Source of the DNA: an uncultured Blautia sp. | Lineage (GTDB): Bacteria; Bacillota; Clostridia; Lachnospirales; Lachnospiraceae | Direction of reading: 5' to 3' | Assembly (NCBI GenBank): GCA_946557785.1 | Contig: CAMNTH010000003.1 | Coordinates: 1 to 64,000, forward strand | Length of the DNA: 64,000 nucleotides | Shown: one piece after another, positions 17,565 to 25,973 of the stretch | Position numbering within the stretch: the stretch's first letter is position 1 | How the letters are laid out: every line of letters starts with the position of its first letter | Notes under the pieces: generated by a model | Seen by the model: only the letters and a program-made list of their open reading frames with translations | Told to the model about the DNA's origin: nothing | Database searches by the model: none | Position numbers and translations under genes: made by a program

Positions 17565-19835
17565 TTACTCTGCCTCAAACATCATGGAATCCATATAAAC
17601 TTCATTAAAATCTTTATCCGCAGACAAATTGATCTCCTCAGACTCTTTGGCTATCTTTTCAAGAATTTCTTCTCCGTCTTCATTTTTTAAGAAGCGAACT
17701 GCACCGGCCAGGGAGCTGTTTCCTACAGCCTCGATCCGATCACAAAATTCCTCCGGCAGCATGCCAATGGCAATTGCCTTTTCCTTATCCAGCTTATAGC
17801 CAAAGCCTCCTGCCAGATAAACCTTCCCAATCTGTTCCTTAGATACTCCGTAACGAAGCAAAAGGGTCTCCGCCCCTGCCCGTATAGCCGCCTTTGCAAG
17901 CTGGATCTCTCTGACGTCTTTCTGCGTAAAGCGGATGATCTCTCCCTTATCCGTCCTCCCAAGAGGGAATCCCTCTCTGACGTCTTTCTGCGTAAAGCGG
18001 ATGATCTCTCCCTTATCCGTCCTCCCAAGAGGGAATCCTTCCTCAAAGTAATCCTCATCCAAAAGCCCTGTCTCATCTACCAGTTCATCCTTCACAAGCT
18101 CCATAACAGTTTCCACCACCCCGGTTCCACAGATTCCTACAGGTGATTTCTCCTGAATGGTCTTTACCTTTGCCTCTCCAGCGGTAATTTCTACGGAGCA
18201 AATGGCGCCTGCCACACTGCCTGTACCCCAGGAGATATTCCCTCCCTCAAATGCGGGGCCTGCTGCGGTTGAAGTTACCAGTATCCTCTCCTTATTTCCA
18301 ACAGCCATTTCTCCGTTTGTGCCAAGGTCCACCAGCAGACAGACCTCTTTTGTTTCATGGAAGCCGCAGGCATAAAGCCCGGAAGAGATATCTCCCCCTA
18401 CATAGGCAGAAATCCCGGGAAGAAGCACAATCTGCGCTTCACATTCCTTGCTTCCCAAAATCTCCTCAAAAGTTCCTTTTATGAAATCAATGTTCACCGG
18501 TGTAAAAGGAAATACTCCCAGGGATCGGCAGTCATACCCCATAAGCAAATGTCCCATTGTGGTATTTCCGCTGACAGCAATCCTTTCGATCTGACGCAAA
18601 TCTGTCCCTGCCTCTTTTGTCAGACGGCGGATTCCATCCAGAAGATCCTTGCGTATACTTTCCTGAAGCTCTTCCTTTTTACCGTCTACAGACGCCTGGA
18701 TCCTGGAGATTACATCTGCGCCGTACATACGCTGACTATTGATCGAAGTCACTGTATGAATATTCTTTCCGCTTTCTTTCCCAAGCAGCTCCATGGCAAT
18801 AGTCGTTGTTCCTATATCTACTGCAATATTATAGGAAGTTTCTCCCTGGCTGCCGTAATCCTTTTCTTTTGGTTCCTCCACACAGCCGCTTAAGATTTCA
18901 AACTGGGATTCATCCATAAGATCAAAAGCGATCTCAAGATCTTCCACAGGATATGCCATGCAGGCCAGTCTCCATCCTGCCTCCAGTTCCTCCCTGGTAA
19001 ATGCCTTTTCATCTTCCTGGGTGATCCACACATAACCTTTTACTACACGGATACGGCATTTTCCGCAGCGTCCCTTTCCTCCGCAGGGTGCGCTTACATA
19101 ATACCCTTCCCGGATCAGGCATGCCAGCAGGCTTTCCCCCTCCTGAAGATAAATCTTATGCTTCTCTTCCCCCTTTTGTACCGTTACCTCTGTTTTCGGA
19201 ATATTCCGAAGCTTACAGTTTACATTTGGACATTTCCTGCAGTCATGCTGCGCTTTAAAGGTGCCTGCATCCTCTGTAAGGATAAACACCTGGCAGGAAG
19301 TTTTTACAGGGTCAAACATATAGCCTGAGCTGATGTCGATTCCAAACCTTGTTTGCAGCTCCAGACATTCCCACGCATCTCTCTGTGACGCCATAGGAAT
19401 ATCATGGGGTGCCTCCAGCCTTTTTAAAATTCCCACCTTGTGCTCACTGCATACTTCCTTAAGCACCTCCATCATGCGTCCTTCCAGAGAAAAAAGGGCA
19501 TCATCCGCCATGGCATCGCACAACATCCCTTTCACATAGTCCCCCTCCTGGAAAGCCTTTGTGCTGCACTGTTTGATTCCATCGCCAATACTTGTTACCC
19601 CATAGATTACCGGCGTTCCTTCCGGATATTCCTTTGTTGCACTTTCAGCGGAAATTTTGCCAAATCCTAAAATCCCTATAGGTTCTGCAAGAGAAAGCAT
19701 TTCCTCATAAATTTCTTCGAACTCCTCAACCACTTCCTCATAAACGGGGCTGTCTTCATAGCAGTCCATCGCTTTCAAGGAAGACTTCAGTTCTATTTTT
19801 GGAATCAGCCCATCCACCTCATAAAAATTCTTCAT
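17565..19835 (-). CDS. Corrinoid-protein reductive activator (RACo-like ASKHA ATPase) with methionine-synthase-activation-like N domain
   Basis: Reactivates the oxidised Co(II) corrinoid of methyl-transfer proteins at ATP cost. The protein has 756 residues. Residues 1-215 resemble the B12-dependent methionine synthase activation domain and end in a Cys cluster (HDCRKCPNVNC). Residues 220-310 are a [2Fe-2S] ferredoxin domain with C251, C257, C260 and C292. Residues 335-725 form an ASKHA ATPase (AVDIGTTTIA, SGNTTMGHLL, LVDLGTNGEM, LAGGFGYKLD). Start has GGGGAG upstream. It follows the corrinoid gene but is separated from it by a terminator-like hairpin. A 22-residue segment is duplicated at 599-642. 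Confidence 0.88.
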   Translation of the reverse strand: MKNFYEVDGLIPKIELKSSLKAMDCYEDSPVYEEVVEEFEEIYEEMLSLAEPIGILGFGKISAESATKEYPEGTPVIYGVTSIGDGIKQCSTKAFQEGDYVKGMLCDAMADDALFSLEGRMMEVLKEVCSEHKVGILKRLEAPHDIPMASQRDAWECLELQTRFGIDISSGYMFDPVKTSCQVFILTEDAGTFKAQHDCRKCPNVNCKLRNIPKTEVTVQKGEEKHKIYLQEGESLLACLIREGYYVSAPCGGKGRCGKCRIRVVKGYVWITQEDEKAFTREELEAGWRLACMAYPVEDLEIAFDLMDESQFEILSGCVEEPKEKDYGSQGETSYNIAVDIGTTTIAMELLGKESGKNIHTVTSINSQRMYGADVISRIQASVDGKKEELQESIRKDLLDGIRRLTKEAGTDLRQIERIAVSGNTTMGHLLMGYDCRSLGVFPFTPVNIDFIKGTFEEILGSKECEAQIVLLPGISAYVGGDISSGLYACGFHETKEVCLLVDLGTNGEMAVGNKERILVTSTAAGPAFEGGNISWGTGSVAGAICSVEITAGEAKVKTIQEKSPVGICGTGVVETVMELVKDELVDETGLLDEDYFEEGFPLGRTDKGEIIRFTQKDVREGFPLGRTDKGEIIRFTQKDVREIQLAKAAIRAGAETLLLRYGVSKEQIGKVYLAGGFGYKLDKEKAIAIGMLPEEFCDRIEAVGNSSLAGAVRFLKNEDGEEILEKIAKESEEINLSADKDFNEVYMDSMMFEAE
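17907..18038 (-). repeat. Exact 2 x 66-bp in-frame tandem duplication inside the activator gene
   Basis: Bases 17907-17972 and 17973-18038 are identical. The first base on either side breaks the match, so this is exactly two copies. It encodes two copies of a 22-residue segment (EGFPLGRTDKGEIIRF plus six more residues) within the ATPase domain. Absence of any substitution points to a recent event or an assembly artefact. Confidence 0.95.
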
Positions 19836-19850
19836 AGTTTTCTCCCCTAC

Positions 19851-19893
19851 AAAAAAGAGCTGTTCAAAAAGGCATCCGCCTTCCTAACAGCCC
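19851..19893 (-). terminator. Terminator-like hairpin between corrinoid gene and activator gene
   Basis: On the minus strand GGGCTGTT pairs with AACAGCTC, with an inner AAGGC-GGAT-GCCTT stem, followed by TTTTTT. It sits just before the activator's ribosome binding site. Partial read-through would give more corrinoid protein than activator, which fits a catalytic activator (inference). Confidence 0.75.
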
Positions 19894-19923
19894 TTTTGAT
19901 TTTTCTGTTTCTAAATCAGTATT

Positions 19924-20577
19924 TTAGCAAGCTTTCTTTTTATCAACAGCAGCCTTTGCAACCTCTGCTGCAGAAGTAGCGTCTGCCGTATAATAATCTG
20001 CACCGATCTGCTCTGCAAAGCTATCATTTACAGGTGCTCCGCCGATCATAACGATATATTTGTCGCGAAGTCCTCTTTCTTCCAGAGTGTCAATAACATC
20101 TTTCATGTTCGGCATTGTTGTAGTCAGAAGTGCGGACATTCCAATCACATCTGCGCCAATTTCTTCTGCTTTTGCAATAAAAGTATCTGCATCTACATCT
20201 GTTCCTAAATCACAGATTTCAAAACCTGCACCCTTCATCATCATTACAACCAGGTTTTTACCAATATCATGAAGGTCGCCTTTTACTGTACCAATAACTG
20301 CCTTGCCAATAGGTTCGTTTCCTACTTCGATCAGCTTCGGCTCAAGAATGGTAATGCCTGCGGTCATTGCTCTTGCTGCTACAAGAACTTCCGGTACGAA
20401 AACTTCATTTCTTTTAAACTTGCCGCCAACGATCATCATACCTGCAAGAAGTCCCTCATTCAGGATTTCTTTTGCATCCACGCCCTGTGCCAGAGCTTCC
20501 TCTACTAATTTCTTTACGTTTTTTGCGCGGCCTTTCTGTAAAAATTCAGAAATTTCTTCTACAATTGCTGTTGCCAT
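19924..20577 (-). CDS. Corrinoid (B12-binding) methyl-carrier protein, MtaC/MtbC type
   Basis: A cytosolic protein of 217 residues that carries a methyl group on a corrinoid cobalt between two methyltransferases. Residues 1-85 form the helical cap domain. The cobalamin-binding Rossmann domain carries the lower-ligand motif D101-x-H103-x2-G106 in GDLHDIGKN, followed by the later GG loop IGGAPVN. Length and layout match methanol/methylamine/O-demethylase corrinoid proteins. No methyltransferase gene (MtaB, MttB, MtvB type) lies in the window, so the methyl donor is unknown. Confidence 0.93.
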   Translation of the reverse strand: MATAIVEEISEFLQKGRAKNVKKLVEEALAQGVDAKEILNEGLLAGMMIVGGKFKRNEVFVPEVLVAARAMTAGITILEPKLIEVGNEPIGKAVIGTVKGDLHDIGKNLVVMMMKGAGFEICDLGTDVDADTFIAKAEEIGADVIGMSALLTTTMPNMKDVIDTLEERGLRDKYIVMIGGAPVNDSFAEQIGADYYTADATSAAEVAKAAVDKKKAC

Positions 20578-20789
20578 ATTAGTCTACCTCCCAAATTGCT
20601 TCTCTTTTGAAAATTTCCGCTAATTTTCAAAACTCCGCTTTCTTTTTTTACACATTTATTATACAATTCTTCCTGGAATTTTTTTGAGTATTTTTTTAGA
20701 AAAACTATATATTTTTTTAGTTTTTTGTTGTATTATAAATTCAGCAAACGCATTTTTTGTACTTTTTTTAGATTTGAGGAGAGAATTTT

Positions 20790-22040
20790 ATGCAGCCTAT
20801 CTTGTATACCATTATCAAGCAACAATCCCTCCATGAACTATTAGAAACCTTTTATCAATGTATCGGCATCCCCATCCAGATTCTGGACGAAGGAGGAGAA
20901 GTTCTGGACAAATTTGGAGAATCCCATAGTTATTGTAAAATCTTTAAAAAATATCTTCCCCCCACCGAATCCTGCATTAAGCTCCACTCCAATGCGAGCA
21001 AGCTTGCCATGAGTCTTGGGGAAACTTATATTTTTTCCTGCCACTCCAATCTGAACCACATTGTTTTTCCGCTGGTAAACAACAATGTGCTTCTTGGTTC
21101 CATTCTGGCAGGGCCCTTTTTAATGGATGCACCTGATTCCCTGCTCCTGTCCGATATTTCCCAGAAATATGATATTCCCACAGCAAGCATCCTGGAAATG
21201 TATGAGGAAGCAGGCAGCGTGCCCATCTTTGAGCCAGCCAAAGTCACCCATATAAGCCGGCTGCTTTATTACATGTGCTCCGGCCTTGTTACAGACAGTA
21301 AAAGCCAGTTTATTATGAATCACAATAAACTTTACCAGCAGTCAAAGATCAATGAATCCATCCAGATGTACAAAGCAAACCCTATGATCAACCGGAAATC
21401 TTACCCCTATGAAAAAGAAAAAGAGCTTATCACCAAACTGAAAACCGGAGACAGCGAACAGTCCAAAGCTCTTTTAAATGATCTGCTGGGTTATGTATTT
21501 TTTGCTGAGGGAAACAACCTTGAGGTGGTAAAATCCCGTGCCATCGAGCTTTCCGCCCTTCTGTCCAGGGCTGCCATTGAAGGGGGCGCCACTAGTGACA
21601 GCATCTTAAAGATCAATAATCAGTTTCTCATGGATCTCCAGGATGTGGACACTCTGGACAACCTATGCTACAAACTTCAGGAAACGATTGATGTTTTTAC
21701 AGAATGCATGTTTAACTACATTCCAAGTAAAAGCAACGAGATTACCAAAAAATCCATTCGGTTTATCTCCAAAAACTTTTCACGTCCCCTGTCCCTTGAG
21801 GAAGTTGCAGGGTATGTACATTTGAATCCCTCTTATTTTTCCACCCTCTTCAAGCAGTCCACAGGCTCTTCCTTTAAGGAATACCTTAACATGGTCCGCA
21901 TTGAAGAGAGCAAGCGTCTGCTGGCAGACACAGACTATTCCATTATTGACATTGCCCTTGCCACAGGCTTTGAAGACCAAAGCTATTTTTCCAAGGTATT
22001 CAAAAAATACACCGGACTTACCCCAAAGCAGTATCGCTAG
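20790..22040 (+). CDS. AraC-family regulator with PocR ligand-binding domain
   Basis: The protein has 416 residues. The N-terminal PocR domain (about 10-175) contains the Cys-bearing segments YCKIF, SCIKLH and FSCHSNLNHIVFPL. The C-terminal pair of helix-turn-helix motifs (about 315-416) carries LSLEEVAGYVHLNPSYFSTL and ends TGLTPKQYR. PocR-type regulators control propanediol and methyl-donor pathways. It is transcribed away from the corrinoid gene across 212 bp of very A/T-rich DNA, the expected position for control of that operon in response to a methyl donor (inference). Confidence 0.9.
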   Translation: MQPILYTIIKQQSLHELLETFYQCIGIPIQILDEGGEVLDKFGESHSYCKIFKKYLPPTESCIKLHSNASKLAMSLGETYIFSCHSNLNHIVFPLVNNNVLLGSILAGPFLMDAPDSLLLSDISQKYDIPTASILEMYEEAGSVPIFEPAKVTHISRLLYYMCSGLVTDSKSQFIMNHNKLYQQSKINESIQMYKANPMINRKSYPYEKEKELITKLKTGDSEQSKALLNDLLGYVFFAEGNNLEVVKSRAIELSALLSRAAIEGGATSDSILKINNQFLMDLQDVDTLDNLCYKLQETIDVFTECMFNYIPSKSNEITKKSIRFISKNFSRPLSLEEVAGYVHLNPSYFSTLFKQSTGSSFKEYLNMVRIEESKRLLADTDYSIIDIALATGFEDQSYFSKVFKKYTGLTPKQYR

Positions 22041-22141
22041 GATACCACTGCTCCGGATTTCCGCTGCGGATGGTTCCTGCTGATCTGTTCTCCCTGAAAA
22101 CAAAGGATCGGCATTGCTTTTTTACCGGATTTTCCAAGCAC

Positions 22142-23008
22142 TCACTCTCCAGCAAAAATCTGTGCAATCGGAGAATCCTCTGGAAGAATGACCGTTTTGT
22201 TGTCTCCAGTCATGGATTTTCGCAAAGCATCCATTCCCCTGACAAAGGAATAGAATTCGCTCCGCTCCTCTTCGCCGTATGCCTGCGCCAGGATTTTCAT
22301 GTATTCCTGCTCACCCTCGGCTTTTAGGATTTCAGCCTTTTTCTCTGCTTCGGAAATCTGAATGGCGATTTCCTTATCTGTTGTATTGCGGATCACTTTT
22401 GCCTCAGAGCTTCCTTCTGCTGTATAAGTAGCTGCAATGTTGTCACGCTCGGAAATCATTCGTTCATAAACCGCTTCTTTATTATCATCCGGCAGATCAA
22501 GCTGCTTTGTTTCAAATTCCAGCAAGGAAATTCCATATTGCTCCATGTTGCTTCCCACTGCCTTCATAACCATATCGGACAGTTCCCCGTCCCGGCTGGT
22601 AATGACCTCATCCTGTGACATGCTGCTGATGGCATTTTTCGTGGCATTATAAACTGCTGTGTTGATTCGGCTTTCCCCGCTTTCTATAGAGGAATTCAGG
22701 GTTTGGGCGAATTTCAAAGGGTCTTCTATCCTCCATAGAACATAACTGTCACTGATCATGGTCTTTTTATCACGGGTAATGACATCGGAAGGGGACAGGT
22801 CATAAAGCAGCGTCTTCTTTGGCAGGGTGGCTACTGTTTCAATAAATGGAATCCGCAGGCTTATTCCCGGGGAGCTGATCACACGTTTTACCTTGCCAAA
22901 CTGACGAACCAGCTTATATTCATCCTGCGCGGTAACAGTCACAGACATGGATGCTGCCGCAACTACAGCTACACCGATCAAGATTGTGAGAATACTTCTT
23001 TTTTTCAT
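22142..23008 (-). CDS. hflC: HflC, SPFH-domain membrane protein
   Basis: Partner of HflK in the membrane complex that modulates FtsH protease. The 288-residue protein has an N-terminal anchor (about 4-27), an SPFH domain (KLVRQFGKVKRVISSPG) and a C-terminal helical region with AEKKAEILKAEGEQEY. ATG 23008 is chosen: AGGA lies eight bases upstream, while the longer frame would begin at a TTG without a site. It lies 23 bp after hflK. Confidence 0.92.
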   Translation of the reverse strand: MKKRSILTILIGVAVVAAASMSVTVTAQDEYKLVRQFGKVKRVISSPGISLRIPFIETVATLPKKTLLYDLSPSDVITRDKKTMISDSYVLWRIEDPLKFAQTLNSSIESGESRINTAVYNATKNAISSMSQDEVITSRDGELSDMVMKAVGSNMEQYGISLLEFETKQLDLPDDNKEAVYERMISERDNIAATYTAEGSSEAKVIRNTTDKEIAIQISEAEKKAEILKAEGEQEYMKILAQAYGEEERSEFYSFVRGMDALRKSMTGDNKTVILPEDSPIAQIFAGE

Positions 23009-23031
23009 ATGATATATCCTACCTTTCAAAT

Positions 23032-24063
23032 TTAAGAGTTTTCTTCTGTTTCATTACTATTGCTATTTATGTTATTTCCCGTACTCATCTCTACAAAAGA
23101 TTCCACTGGAAGTACCTTCTGCATTCCGCTTCCGTTATCAATGATGAGTTTCACCTCCGGCAGCACGTCTTCCATTGCTTCGTAAAACATTCGCTGCTTG
23201 GTTACTGCGGGATTTTTGGCATATTCTTCATACATTGCATTAAACCTGGCAACCTCGGCCTCCGCTTCATTGATTCGTACCTGTTTCTCTGCTTCCGCAT
23301 CCTGGATGATCTGGTCTGCTTTTGCTTCTGCTTCCGGAATCTTTTCATTACGGTACTTATTGGCATTGTTCAAAGCAGTTTCTTTTCCCTGTTTTGCAGT
23401 CTCAACCGCTTTAAATGCACGCATAACATCCTGTGTAGGCGGCTCGGAATCCTGAATGGTAATATTTACAAGCTGGATCCCAATATCTTGCTCCTCTATC
23501 TTTTTCAGTATCATCTCTTTGATTTTGCTCTGTATCTCACTCTTTCCCGTGGTAAGCACATCATCTACGTTGTAGCTGGCAATTACCGTTCTTATACAGC
23601 TTTGGGAGATGTTTTTCAAAATGCTCTCCGGTGCCCCGGAAGTATAGAGATATTTCACCGGATCTGAGATCCTGTATTCCACAAAGAAATCCACGTCAAT
23701 AAAATTGTAATCCGCTGTAATCATAATGCCTTCATGAATAATCGTTTCATTTGTATTTTCCTGATATCCGATAGGGAATCCCTGGATGGTTGTATTTACC
23801 TTATCAACTTTCTGGATAAGAGGAATCTTAAAATGAAGTCCTGTTTCCGCTACTGCCTTTGGAACTCCCAACGTAGTCAGCACAGCCTGTTCCTGCTCTT
23901 GAATCTGATATGTACAATCCATAGCCAGGATTCCTATCACTGCGATTCCCATTACGATTCCTCCCGCCAGCTTAGCATGCCTGCCTGCTTTTGGCATCTT
24001 TACCTTTCTTGACCTTGGAGGTCTGTTCATACCCGTTCCATTCATACCATCAAATTCTGTCAT
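23032..24063 (-). CDS. hflK: HflK, SPFH-domain membrane protein
   Basis: The protein has 343 residues: a cytoplasmic Arg/Lys-rich start, one transmembrane anchor (about 31-50), an SPFH domain (EQEQAVLTTLGVPKAVAETG) and a long Ala/Glu-rich helix (IPEAEAKADQIIQDAEAEKQ). With HflC it should form the ring-shaped cage around FtsH. Upstream lie a promoter, a Mn2+-type riboswitch and a terminator, so expression of this pair is likely controlled by metal-dependent attenuation. Confidence 0.93.
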   Translation of the reverse strand: MTEFDGMNGTGMNRPPRSRKVKMPKAGRHAKLAGGIVMGIAVIGILAMDCTYQIQEQEQAVLTTLGVPKAVAETGLHFKIPLIQKVDKVNTTIQGFPIGYQENTNETIIHEGIMITADYNFIDVDFFVEYRISDPVKYLYTSGAPESILKNISQSCIRTVIASYNVDDVLTTGKSEIQSKIKEMILKKIEEQDIGIQLVNITIQDSEPPTQDVMRAFKAVETAKQGKETALNNANKYRNEKIPEAEAKADQIIQDAEAEKQVRINEAEAEVARFNAMYEEYAKNPAVTKQRMFYEAMEDVLPEVKLIIDNGSGMQKVLPVESFVEMSTGNNINSNSNETEENS

Positions 24064-24169
24064 CGTTTCTCTCCTTCTTTTTTTGCAGCTAAGTTCTTTT
24101 CCATGGATAAAGAACTTCTGCTGGTATCATAGTGTAATAAAGCTCCTATTTCTTTAAAGAAAAGAAAAA

Positions 24170-24213
24170 GACTTTTATTTCAGTCAGGCCTGGCCTGACT
24201 AAAAATAAAAGTC
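24170..24213 (-). terminator. Riboswitch-linked intrinsic terminator upstream of hflK
   Basis: AGTCAGGCC pairs with GGCCTGACT, and outside them AAGACTTTTATTT pairs with AAATAAAAGTCTT, followed by TTTTTC. The 5' arm (GACTTTTATT) is the same sequence that closes helix P1 of the aptamer, so terminator and aptamer are mutually exclusive. Confidence 0.88.
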
Positions 24214-24327
24214 TTGCAGATTATCTCATATCGCGGATACCTGTTCCCAGATATCGTACTGACGCATATATGTACCATTTCCCAAAACACATTCTCGGTT
24301 TCAAAGCAATGGCCGCTACTCCCTTTT
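24207..24327 (-). promoter_or_regulatory. yybP-ykoY (manganese) riboswitch upstream of hflKC
   Basis: On the minus strand the conserved signatures appear in order. AAAAGGGAGTAGC is the 5' side of P1 and its internal loop. CATAT-GCGTCAGTACG is the P3 strand and loop, paired to CGCG-ATATG. GCAAGACTTTT is the 3' side that pairs with the first segment. These match the class known to bind Mn2+ and to switch genes on when Mn2+ is present. The known targets I recall are metal exporters and TerC/MntP-like membrane proteins; hflKC is unexpected. Switch direction (Mn2+ on) is inferred from the overlap of P1 with the terminator. Confidence 0.9.
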
Positions 24328-24337
24328 CTTTGACAGA

Positions 24338-24366
24338 ATTTTAACACAACGCCGCACAAAATGCAA
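24338..24366 (-). promoter_or_regulatory. Promoter of the riboswitch-hflKC transcript
   Basis: On the minus strand TTGCAT (24366-24361), a 17-bp spacer and TAAAAT (24343-24338). It places the transcript start about 5-10 nt before the aptamer, which supports the riboswitch orientation. Confidence 0.82.
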
Positions 24367-24432
24367 GTGATTTTTTTTATTTGCAGAAAGTCGTTTTTTC
24401 ATAGACATATGGTTTTTTCTAAAGCCTCATGA

Positions 24433-24486
24433 TATAATTATAAATTAGTGCAGAAAATATAACGTTGTTGGGGAAAAAGTCCCAAC
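24433..24486 (+). promoter_or_regulatory. Possible promoter -10 and leader hairpin of the MATE gene
   Basis: TATAAT (24433-24438) is a good -10 but the -35 is weak. Downstream GTTGGG (24467-24472) and CCCAAC (24481-24486) form a 6-bp hairpin about 30 nt before the start codon. I do not recognise a riboswitch in it. Confidence 0.45.
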
Positions 24487-24514
24487 TATAATACCTACGG
24501 ATGGAGGAATTTGT

Positions 24515-25897
24515 TTGGAAGAAAAAGAAAAAAATACTAATGCAGACTCAAAAGTAATTCTTTTTGAGCAGACGCCCATTCCTAAAGCTGTCATGACGCT
24601 GGGGATTCCCACAGTAATCAGTTCTCTTGTTATGGTAATCTACAATCTGGCTGATACCTATTTTGTAGGAATGATCAATGACCCTGTTCAGAATGCCGCC
24701 GTTACACTGGCTGCTCCCGTGCTCCTGGCTTTTAATGCCGTCAATAATCTCTTCGGGGTTGGCAGTTCCAGTATGATGAGCCGTGCGCTGGGACAAAGGG
24801 ATTACTCTACTGTGTATAAGAGCTCCGCTTTCGGATTTTATTGTGCACTGATCAGCGGATTGCTGTTTTCATTACTATATACTCTGTTTCAGCATCCCCT
24901 TCTTGCTGTGTTGGGGGCAAGTCCTGAAACAGCAGGGGCTACCGGGGACTATCTGAAATGGACGGTTTCCTGCGGCGCTGCTCCTGCGATCCTGAATGTT
25001 GTCATGGCCTATCTGGTGCGTGCAGAGGGTTCCTCCCTTCATGCAAGCATCGGTACCATGAGCGGCTGCCTTCTGAATATTTTTCTGGATCCAATTTTCA
25101 TCATGCCCTGGGGGCTGAACATGGGTGCAGCAGGCGCAGGGCTGGCTACCTTCCTTTCCAATTGTATGGCATGCGTTTATTTCTTTGTACTGCTTGCTGT
25201 AAAAAAAGGAAAAACCTATGTGTGTATCAATCCCAAAATGTTCCGGTTTCATAAGCCCATCGTGTATGGCGTATGTGCAGTTGGAATCCCGGCATCTATC
25301 CAGAACCTTCTGAATGTTACCGGTATGACGGTACTCAATAACTTTACCTCTTCTTTTGGATCAGATGCTGTAGCTGCCATGGGTATTTCCCAAAAAATCA
25401 ATATGGTTCCCCTGCAGGTCACCATGGGCATTTCCCAGGGGATTATGCCGTTGGTCAGCTATAATTATGCCAGCGGAAACCGGAAACGTATGAAAAACAC
25501 CATTCTTTTTACTGCAAGGCTTTCCCTTTCTGCATTGGCTATGATTACAGGCATCTACTACCTTGGTGCAGGAGGACTGGTTTCCCTGTTTATGAGCAAC
25601 GAAGTGATTGTTGCCTATGGAAGCCGCTTCCTTAGAGGGCTCTGCCTGACCCTTCCCTTCCTTTGCATGGATTTCCTGGCTGTAGGAGTATTTCAGGCAT
25701 GCGGCATGGGAAAAAAATCCCTGGTATTTGCCATACTGCGAAAAATCATCCTGGAGATTCCTGCCCTGATTCTTTTGAATCATTTCTTCCCGCTCTATGG
25801 TCTTGCTTATGCGCAGCCTCTGGCTGAATTTATCCTGGCAGTTGCCGCAGTCATGGTTCTCAGCAAGATGTTTCAGACCCTGGAAAATAAAAAATAA
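24515..25897 (+). CDS. MATE-family multidrug/metabolite efflux transporter
   Basis: A 12-helix inner-membrane antiporter of 460 residues exporting cationic drugs or metabolites with Na+ or H+. Family features are PIPKAVMTLGIPTVISSL at the start, YNLADTYFVGM in helix 1-2 and the symmetric second half (PASIQNLLNVTG). The start is a TTG at 24515, six bases after GGAGG; the next in-frame ATG would remove the first helix. It stands alone, divergent from hflKC. Substrate unknown. Confidence 0.9.
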   Translation: MEEKEKNTNADSKVILFEQTPIPKAVMTLGIPTVISSLVMVIYNLADTYFVGMINDPVQNAAVTLAAPVLLAFNAVNNLFGVGSSSMMSRALGQRDYSTVYKSSAFGFYCALISGLLFSLLYTLFQHPLLAVLGASPETAGATGDYLKWTVSCGAAPAILNVVMAYLVRAEGSSLHASIGTMSGCLLNIFLDPIFIMPWGLNMGAAGAGLATFLSNCMACVYFFVLLAVKKGKTYVCINPKMFRFHKPIVYGVCAVGIPASIQNLLNVTGMTVLNNFTSSFGSDAVAAMGISQKINMVPLQVTMGISQGIMPLVSYNYASGNRKRMKNTILFTARLSLSALAMITGIYYLGAGGLVSLFMSNEVIVAYGSRFLRGLCLTLPFLCMDFLAVGVFQACGMGKKSLVFAILRKIILEIPALILLNHFFPLYGLAYAQPLAEFILAVAAVMVLSKMFQTLENKK

Positions 25898-25906
25898 CTT
25901 CGTGTC

Positions 25907-25933
25907 CCAGGAAATTGCCTGGCAATTTCCTGG
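25907..25933. repeat. Perfect inverted repeat after the MATE gene
   Basis: CCAGGAAATTGCC and GGCAATTTCCTGG are perfect arms around a single T. It has no U-run and precedes the true terminator, so it may be a remnant or a 3'-end stabilising hairpin. Confidence 0.7.
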
Positions 25934-25937
25934 ATAT

Positions 25938-25973
25938 AAAAAAGAGATCCGTAAATCCCGGATCTCTTTTTTT
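25938..25973. terminator. Bidirectional terminator between MATE gene and infA
   Basis: AAAAAAGAGATCCG and CGGATCTCTTTTTTT form a 9-bp stem with T-runs in both directions. It ends the spc part of the ribosomal operon after infA as well as the MATE transcript. Confidence 0.9.

Noticed and set aside
22041-22141. Terminator between the PocR regulator gene and hflC
   Set aside because: I looked for a stem with a U-run between these convergent genes and found only weak GC-rich partial pairings.
24467-24486. Riboswitch for the MATE gene
   Set aside because: Only a simple 6-bp hairpin is present; it matches no aptamer I know, and the Mn2+ aptamer nearby is on the other strand.
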